From Cryptomeria japonica (Eukaryota; Streptophyta; Pinopsida; Cupressales; Cupressaceae): 64,000 nt of DNA. Position numbers and translations under genes: made by a program. The stretch is taken from positions 616,276,476 to 616,340,475 of the forward strand of contig NC_081408.1 in the NCBI RefSeq assembly GCF_030272615.1, written 5' to 3'. The number at the start of each line of letters is the position of its first letter. Position 1 is the first letter of the stretch. This document shows positions 57,532-64,000 of this stretch, in pieces. Under the pieces are notes generated by a model. That model saw only the letters and a list, made by a program, of their open reading frames with translations, searched no databases and was not told the DNA's origin.

Positions 57532-58360
57532 GCTTCAGTATGGTCTCAATATGAAGAGGTAGCATGGATCCTGAGGTTTGACGGATCCTATTCCAAGAAA
57601 GGGGCAGGAATTGGTTTTAAGTTAACCAGTCCTGAGGGGGAGATGTTTCTCATAGCTCGTCGATTCCAATTCCCCTGCACAAACAATGTAGCTGAGTATG
57701 AGTCGCTAGTTCATGGATTATTGTTCGCCATAAGTAAGGGAGTTAAAACGGTACAAGCCTACGGTGACTCAGAGATAGTAGTAAAGCAAGTGAGAAAGCA
57801 ATATGTTTTGCCATGATAAGAGGTTGTCCCATTACCGTAACAGAGTCTGGGATCTTCTGGAAAGCTTTGACGCCTTCAACATCTGGTCAGTATGGCGAGC
57901 AGATAACCAAATTGCGAACACGTTAGCTCAAGCAGCCAGTTCATTGGAACCTCTTGCCATAGGAAACATGGATCATCTGTCCATAGAATTGTCACTGAAT
58001 CCCTCAATCCCAGATAACATCACAAATTTTCAAGTATTCGAAGATGATGGTCAAATCCAAGAATTTCTAACATGCTCAGACATATTTACGACCCAAATGA
58101 TTGATAATGAGGAAACGGAAGAAGAAGCAGAATTGGATGATGACAACATTTTGAACTTGAAAACAAATTTTATCCCTAAAGGAATGATACAATTGGAAAG
58201 GATGTATGATCAAGACCAAATTAATGAGATGAAAGGTCAAAAGACTAATGGTGACCAATTCGAAAAGGTCAATATGGGGACTAAGGACAATGCCAAAAAT
58301 GTGTACGTAGGTAAAATCTGTACACCAGAAGAAAGGGTCGGAATAATTCAAGCTTTATAA
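57532..58360 (+). pseudogene. RNase H domain located upstream of RT, plus linker
   Basis: Frame 57532-57813 gives ILRFDGSYSKKGAGIGFKLT (first catalytic Asp near 57580), NNVAEYESLVHGLL (Glu near 57694) and YGDSEIVVKQV (Asp near 57764). A frame shift near 57810 continues as RLSHYRNRVWDLLESFDAFN and ANTLAQAAS, where the fourth carboxylate is Asn (57917) instead of Asp. The pattern is a type-1 RNase H of the extra plant-retrotransposon class rather than the usual one joined to the C-side of RT. The linker ends KICTPEERVGIIQAL, which normally leads into RT. A TAA at 58358 interrupts it in frame. Confidence 0.8.
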
Positions 58361-59087
58361 GGATACTCCGACATCATAGCATGGAGTTACGAGGACCTAA
58401 GGACCTATGATACTTCTATCATTACCCACACGATTCCTCTCAAACAAGACAGTAAACCTTTCTGGCAACGCCAGAGACTAGTCAACCCATTACTAGAACC
58501 TCTTATACACCGAGAAGTTAAAAAGTTGCTAACAGCAGGGATCATATTTCCAGTACGCCATTCGACATGGGTCGCCAACTTGGTCCTAGTCAGGAAGAAG
58601 AGTGGAGAAATTAGACTGTATATTGATTTCCAAAATTTGAACAAAACCTCTGAAAAAGAAAATTACCCCCTGCCGTCCCTCGACGAAGTATTACAAATTG
58701 TGAATGTTTCACAGATGATGTCCTTTCTGGACAGATACTCAAGTTATAATCAAGTACTTGTGGAATATGAAGATAGACTGAAAACCGCGCTCACCACAAA
58801 ATGGGGAACATTTGCTTACAAAAGAATGCCTTTTGGGCTAATCAACGCTGGAGCTACATTCCAGAGAGCTATGGATATCGCCTTCAGAGATCTGATTGGG
58901 AGGAGTATAATCATCTACATGGATGATCTTACTATATTCTCAAAGGAAAGAGAGAGTCACGTTAGAGACCTAAGGAAGATATTCCAGAGATGCCGAAGGT
59001 ATGGGATTTCCTTAAACCCAAAGAAATGCATATTTGGGGTCACCGAAGGCAAGCTGTTAGGACACCTGATCACAGAGAAAGACATAT
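58361..59087 (+). pseudogene. pol: Reverse transcriptase of the giant Gypsy element, cut by a Copia insertion
   Basis: It starts YSDIIAWSYEDLRTYDTSII and continues with HREVKKLLTAGIIFPVRHST, WVANLVLVRKKSGEIRLYID, MMSFLDRYSSYNQV, RMPFGLINAGATFQRAMDI and the catalytic YMDD at 58915-58926. FGVTEGKLLGHLITEKDI is the last Gypsy sequence, ending at 59087. The usual RNase H, integrase and 3' LTR are not seen: the Copia LTR begins at 59088. The RT core is open, so decay is mild here. Confidence 0.88.
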
Positions 59088-59538
59088 TGTGTAGGATTTT
59101 GCCAAGATCAAGGGCACAATGAAGAGCATAAAAAGAGACAATAGAATGACAAGAACAAACTGTATTCTCATCAATATGCAAATGATCAACTGGATTAACC
59201 AATACAATGAATATAGGCTTGCTTATATAGGCAAGGCCATATGGATGTATGAGCACACAAATATGACATGTGGCTCAATGAGAAACAAGGGTAGGTAAGA
59301 AATACTAGGGGTAGGTAGGAGAAATAATATAATATTCCACAAGAGGTGGATGACCCACCGAATGTGGAGTGTAACAGCAAAATAAGACCACACAAGGTGG
59401 AATTTCTCCTACAAGCTCTATCCCTATGTGCACACTTCCCTAAGTGTCTCAGATCCAAACTACGAAGAGATGCATTATCCTAAGTTAACTTAAGTAAAGT
59501 GTAATAATATCCAAAATGAATATTTATTTACACCAACA
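59088..59538 (-). mobile_element. 3' LTR of a Copia element inserted in the Gypsy RT
   Basis: On the minus strand it starts TGTTGGTGTAAATAAATATT and ends CCTACACA (451 bp). It is similar to the LTR at 773-1226 and carries CTTGCTTATATAGGCAAGGC. The purine tract TAAGGGGGGG (minus strand, about 59548-59539) directly precedes its start, which makes it the 3' LTR. Confidence 0.82.
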
Positions 59539-59809
59539 CCCCCCCTTAAGTGCAACTTAGGGGAATGAAGACTCAAGTCAACAATGCAAGATGGGTCTCG
59601 GCTACTAGGCCATGATAGGTACCCATGTACAATATGCAAATGCAAGCAAAACTATGCAATGCAATCTCTCACAAACGGAGAAAGGGAGAAAACCCCGTGG
59701 GAAAAAAACTTCCCCCCAAAAGAGAGATGAATGTACAAAAGACTCTCAAAGAAGAAGGACAAAACCTCAAAGAGGAAAAAGTCCCCCCCCATAAGAGAGG
59801 AAGGAGAAG
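59539..59809 (-). other. Copia 3' untranslated region and polypurine tract
   Basis: Between the RNase H stop (about 59810) and the LTR, the minus strand has purine-poor and purine-rich runs, including the PPT next to the LTR. No coding frame of interest; plus-strand frames here are Lys-rich and unsupported. Confidence 0.6.
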
Positions 59810-60343
59810 TCAGTTGACGCCCCCTAATGACACATCCCGCACCCCCAAGAGAGCTCGCAATTGCTGGAACTTACTCTCGGTGAAAGGTTTGGTGAATATG
59901 TCAGCAACCTACTCTGCTGTAGGACAATACTGCAAATCAATGACCTGCTCCTGAATGAGCTCTCGGATATAGTGCATATGAATCTCGATGTGTTTGGTCC
60001 GCTGGTGCTGGACCGGGTTCTTCGAGATTGCAATAGCACTCTAATTGTCGCAATGTAGAACTGTCGGCCGTGGAGTGGTGAAACCAAACTCTGTGAGAAT
60101 CTGCTGGAGCCAAATGGTTTGAGTTGTTGCGTTAACAGCGCCTCGATACTCAGCCTCAGTCGAAGAGAGAGCAATAGCATGTTGCTTCTTGCTCTGCCAA
60201 CAAATGGGGCCCGAACCAAGGTGAAAACTATAACTAGAAGTAGACTTACGATCATCAAGATCGCCAGCCCAATCGGAGTTTGTGTAACCAACCAAGCGAA
60301 GTCCTGTGCCTGCTGCATAGTGAATCCCATAGTGATGTGTATC
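59810..60343 (-). pseudogene. pol: Copia RNase H, C-terminal part of pol
   Basis: On the minus strand: HHYGIHYAAGTGLRLVGYTN, SDWAGDLDDRKSTSSYSFHL, CWQSKKQHAIALSSTEAEYR, then after an in-frame stop near 60042 SAIAISKNPVQHQRTKHIEI, HYIRELI, ADIFTKPFTESKFQQLRALL, and the end GVRDVSLGGVN near 59810. This is the complete C-terminal RNase H of Copia pol, with stops at 60042 and about 59912. RT and upstream domains are missing because a giant-family LTR start replaces them at 60344. Confidence 0.88.
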
Positions 60344-60828
60344 TATTGTGACGTTTTCACACATCGCCCCATTGCAAATGGGGACCCCTGCTTTTTGCTT
60401 TCTAGGGTTTGTTTTCTAGGTCTTTTAGGGTTTTGTCCGTTAGCCTTTGCATTTTGAGTGTCGCCAAGGGGATCACCTAGATAGCAAGTCTGGCTTGAGT
60501 GATGTCCTGATCCTGAAATTTGGCTAAGTCTGGAATGTCCTGATCCTGAAATTTGACTAAGTCTGGAAACTGAAAAACCTCCAAAAACTAGATTTTGCAA
60601 TATAACTCCTGGAGGTCTGAAACCACTCTCAAACATCCTGAAAGTATATATGGAATATAACTTAAAGTATAAGTCACTTATACTTAAATGTTATATTCCA
60701 TAAAAATTATCCTGATAGAGAGTTCAAAAAGTCAAATTTCGCTCCTGTCCTTCACTGAGGATCCAGAGCGAATTTCGCTCCTGACCCTCTCAGGAGGTCC
60801 AAGGCGAATCGCTCCCGTCCCTTACCAA
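60344..60828 (+). mobile_element. Truncated giant-family LTR (U3 start)
   Basis: TATTGTGACGTTTTCACACA and the CCCCATTGCAAATGGGG hairpin match the starts at 35423 and 41841 and the inverted start at 53129. GCTTTCTAGGGTTTGTTTTC is shared too. Cores of the quasi-palindromic repeat occur near 60740, 60777 and 60808. It ends where minus-strand coding sequence of the next element starts. It could be a separate insertion or the deleted-in 3' LTR of the gag-pol at 54087. Confidence 0.7.
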
Positions 60829-63268
60829 TGTCAACTCCAAGAGTTAACATATCCTCCAAGGAAGGGAAATAAAGAAGCTCATAAAGATGGGCTGCCCATG
60901 CAACTTCATTATGTCCACACATAACCACAGCCTCCAATTCCTTCATCACTATCATTTGTGATGCATCATCCACCAAAATTCAACACCATTTGTTTACATC
61001 GATCATGTGATTGCATCTGCTCAACTCCCAAAGCAATGCTAGCCCCACCAAACTCAAACACGTAGGAGCCTCTAATGCTGATGTAATCATGCAACTCCTC
61101 AAGGCTGTTGGAACAGAAGATGTTAGCTATATAAGGTCTGAAAATCTGATTTACAATTATCTCAAGAATGCCCCTACTATAATGAAGTGGTAAGTTCGGA
61201 TCAAAATCTGATTCCCAATGGCTATAGTGTCCATTCAGTGAACACAATTTAACACAATCAGCTGCTGTCATCATTGCATAAATCAGAAATTCCATGATCT
61301 GCATCATAGAACAACTTTTAAACACTAAGGTGTAAGATGGAGGCCAAAGAAATAAGACTGAAATCTCATTCCCAATTAGCTGTATACTGTTGAAAAGAAG
61401 TGACTCATGCAACAATTTTGGAACATGTAATATTCTTCTATTGGTTAGTGAGGGAAGGAGTTCATCTGCTAACCAACTAGAAGAAGTGTTACCTTTAGCA
61501 ACCCATGCAATTTCAAATTGCATTATCTTCTTCTTAGATTTCACAATCAACTCCTTAGCACCATAACTCCCATGCTCATTTAAACTTTTAGGTATATCCA
61601 TACAAAAAAGAACTTTGTATTCCTCATACTCATTCTTTATGCTAATCCTCAAATAATAAGGGAAATTCATACCTTATGAGGAAGTTGAAACAATGAAGAC
61701 ATCTTCATGCTTAGAATTGAAATCTTGATCATTAACAAGCTGATTTTTCTAACCTATGTTGACTTGAAAGTTCATACCTGATTTCTTATGACAAACAAGA
61801 GCATAAGGTTTGTTGTTCACTGACACCAAATCAGCATTTGTTTCAGATCCTCTCATGGAATCTTCATAGTGTTCAATCAATTCATCTTCAAATGTTGGTT
61901 GCTCATCACTAGTATCAGAAAGAACTCTATCCTCCAACTCGGATAGTGGATTATCAAATATCCAATCAGCACCCATCTCAAAGAGTGGGTTATCAATCAG
62001 TTGAGGTTCAACAATATCCCTATGCTACATCCAATCACATTGATGATCCGGGCTCCTAATTTCAGATTTTAGGGGACAATGTGCAAGGTCATACTCTTCC
62101 TGAATGTAGTTAAGCTCATCCATTACCTGTTTGATCTCCTTAGCCCTTTCCTTGCTCTCTTGTTCTCTGTTCAATTTGATGATGTTAATCTGATTTTCAG
62201 CTTCTAGTAATGAAGTACGAGCATCCTCCAAAGTTACTTTGGCTGTTCTAAGCTCTAAGGTAAGTTCATCCACCTTATCTTAAGTCTCCTTATATAATTT
62301 AAGAGCTTCATCTACAACCTTAGTAGCTACATCCCTGTCATGAGTCATGTGCAGATAAGCTGCTTTGATTTCTTCCATACCTTTCTTCATTGTTTGCAAA
62401 TCAGCAAGGGAGATATTAGGTTCATTTTGTTTTCTTGATGCCCTACGAATCAAGTTTCCAACTTGCCTATGAATGCTATCCAATCTTAATAAAACATGCA
62501 CTTCATTTTCAACAGATACCAAGAAATGTCTTGTCGAGTCATGATCAAACAAAGGTGACAAATTGCTTATATGTTGCATGTTAATATCAGAATTAGTCCC
62601 ATACCTATCCATTGTGTCTTCATTGCTGTCCCAAAACTTATGTGCATCCTCCAAGTCATCAGGCTCACTAGGATTTCGCTTATGAACAACTTCTTCTTCA
62701 TACGATGAGGTAGCTAATGGACCTTGAAGGTTTTGACTCTCATCAAAGTCTTATTTTGTGATGTCTTCCTTGCACTCTTGCTGATTTAGAAGTAGAGCAG
62801 CGTTAGATTCAATCATAGAATCAACATCATCATTTGGATCAAACTTTTTACATGGAGAAAGTGGGGCAGCAGTAGCATAACTCATGGAGTCATCAAAAGA
62901 AACCATTACCTTCCTAGAATTGTCGAGCATAATCTCCAAATTACCCACAAAGAGGCTCATTCAAACTATTACCTGAAGCAATAGCTGATTATGTTGGAAT
63001 CTATCCTCTTCTTTGCCAGATACAACTTCTCTGGCTGACTTATCTTCAAAAAAAAATCTTCATCGGTAGATGTACATGGAAAGCCAAATTCATGCTTAGA
63101 ATCAACTTCCTCATTCAAATGATCTTTTTGAAGCAAACTTGTATTGAGCTCAAGTATCTCTTCTTGAAATGATGGCAAGAGAGACCTAGAAGTAGATGGG
63201 ATGTCTTCCGATAACCTTTCACCCATGCATTGATGATTAGGCTTCCAATCTTTATTGCACGAGAAGCA
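60829..63268 (-). pseudogene. Gag zinc knuckle fused to a long coiled-coil frame (non-autonomous LTR element)
   Basis: On the minus strand DKIQKVSRNELRRQNL leads into the knuckle CFSCNKDWKPNHQC (63268-63227), as in plant Gypsy gag. Protease and RT do not follow. Instead one reading frame runs from 62960 to about 60966, broken only by stops near 62751, 62280, 62025, 61749 and 61671, with one shift near 62965 and another near 60970. It contains an acidic region, ELTLELRTAKVTLEDARTSL with a heptad-type coiled coil (62270-62080), and a C-terminal globular-looking part (YLRISIKNEYEEYKVLFCMD; EEYKVL region near 61620; AWAAHLYELLYFPSLEDML near 60870). I recognise no family. It may be a captured host gene. 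Confidence 0.65.
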
Positions 63269-63457
63269 TAGGTTTTGCCTTCTTAATTCATTCCTGCTAA
63301 CCTTCTGAATTTTGTCACTAAAAAAGTCCTTTTTGATTTCTTTTTGAAGATGAATCTAAACCAAGAATGATGCTCACGCAAGTACTGGAGATCTTCTAGT
63401 AGCACTTCATAAGTCTTCATCTTTCTGATTAACCCTTCAGGATGGCAGGATACACCT

Positions 63458-63469
63458 GCTCTGATACCA
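63458..63469 (-). promoter_or_regulatory. Primer binding site (initiator-Met tRNA type)
   Basis: TGGTATCAGAGC on the minus strand, one base from the LTR end at 63471. It sets the direction of the element at 60829-64000 and shows that only about 190 bp separate the primer site from the zinc knuckle, so most of gag is deleted. Confidence 0.85.
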
Positions 63470-63470
63470 C

Positions 63471-64000
63471 TGTAATGGCCTAACCATGTTTGTCACTTCA
63501 TTTTTCTCTCTTCTTTCACCCACTTAGCTATGTAGGTATTTTGTCAAACAGATTGCAAACATGTCCTGAATAATATTCTCATTATTTGTCTACAATGTCT
63601 CATCTATCTTATTGCAAGTTTTGGTATTACCCGGATTAAATGAACATACATTCAATCAAATATAAATGTGAATTTGCAATAAGACTGATTTTTCGCTATG
63701 AATCCAGATAAATATTATTTCAGGCTAGTGAAATAAATAAGAGCATTCAATCCTGACTTAAAATTACATTTGCGCTGCTATATTGAATTTACAGTACTAA
63801 GGAAACTCCAACAGAAAATTCACTTTTAAAATATAAGTCAAAAATGGTAAATATTATCTTCAAATATTCTGATTAGCAACAAAGATATTCATAAAAACAA
63901 GCTGACCTCATAAGCTGATCTGCAGTCCCTTATTTCAAATGATACTGATTTTTAATTTGCAAAATGATGATGAGGCCGTAGAAAGAGATAATGGAGAGGA
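63471..64000 (-). mobile_element. 5' LTR (partial) of the minus-strand coiled-coil element
   Basis: On the minus strand the LTR ends TTAGGCCATTACA at 63471, directly before the primer site. The LTR runs off the right edge, so its start and length are unknown. No genes are seen in this AT-rich stretch. Confidence 0.7.

Overview
The window reads as intergenic DNA from a large, repeat-rich plant nuclear genome. Nothing in it looks like an intact host gene. What can be recognised is nested retrotransposons (Ty3/Gypsy and Ty1/Copia), two DNA transposon remnants (CACTA and hAT), tRNA-derived sequences and minisatellites. Very long LTRs, old nested copies and the style of the proteins suggest a gymnosperm, probably a conifer. 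That is inference; no gene here fixes the taxon.

Layout. 1-1226: 5' end of a minus-strand Copia element (LTR with adjacent primer site). 2438-4977: repeat-rich DNA and a decayed copy of an unusual ORF family. 5008-5420: a probable CACTA terminus. 6245-7735: a minus-strand solo LTR (family A, target duplication TAAAC). 9105-24935: a composite minus-strand Gypsy (Tekay-like chromovirus) bounded by target duplication CAAGA. It holds two gag-pol copies in inverted orientation around a palindromic centre at 19191-19273, a second family-A solo LTR (11436-12957, duplication CAAGT), a small TRIM-like element and a tRNA-Ala-like sequence. 25744-28815: decayed CACTA transposase (TNP2), abutting a hAT C-terminal fragment (28866-29474). 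31100-32560: decayed Copia RT-RNase H.

35423-60828 is dominated by a giant Gypsy family. Its LTRs begin TGTTGTGAC and end CAACA. Two of them (5.9 and 6.8 kb) carry a roughly 3-kb ORF inside the LTR, upstream of the LTR's own TATA box. The 6.8-kb LTR (41841-48639) is followed by a primer-site-like motif, then gag, protease, an RNase H placed BEFORE the reverse transcriptase, and the RT. A 4.5-kb solo LTR of the same family sits inside this element's leader (duplication GGGCT). A Copia element interrupts the RT at 59088. A truncated LTR of the giant family follows at 60344.

60829-64000: a minus-strand LTR element whose primer site and gag zinc knuckle are followed by a long non-retroviral coiled-coil frame instead of pol.

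All coding regions are broken. In the inverted Gypsy pair the stops are mostly CAG to TAG, CGA to TGA and TGG to TGA, as expected from decay of methylated cytosines. The strongest candidate for an undescribed system is the giant Gypsy family, which combines an LTR-embedded ORF with an RNase H upstream of RT.
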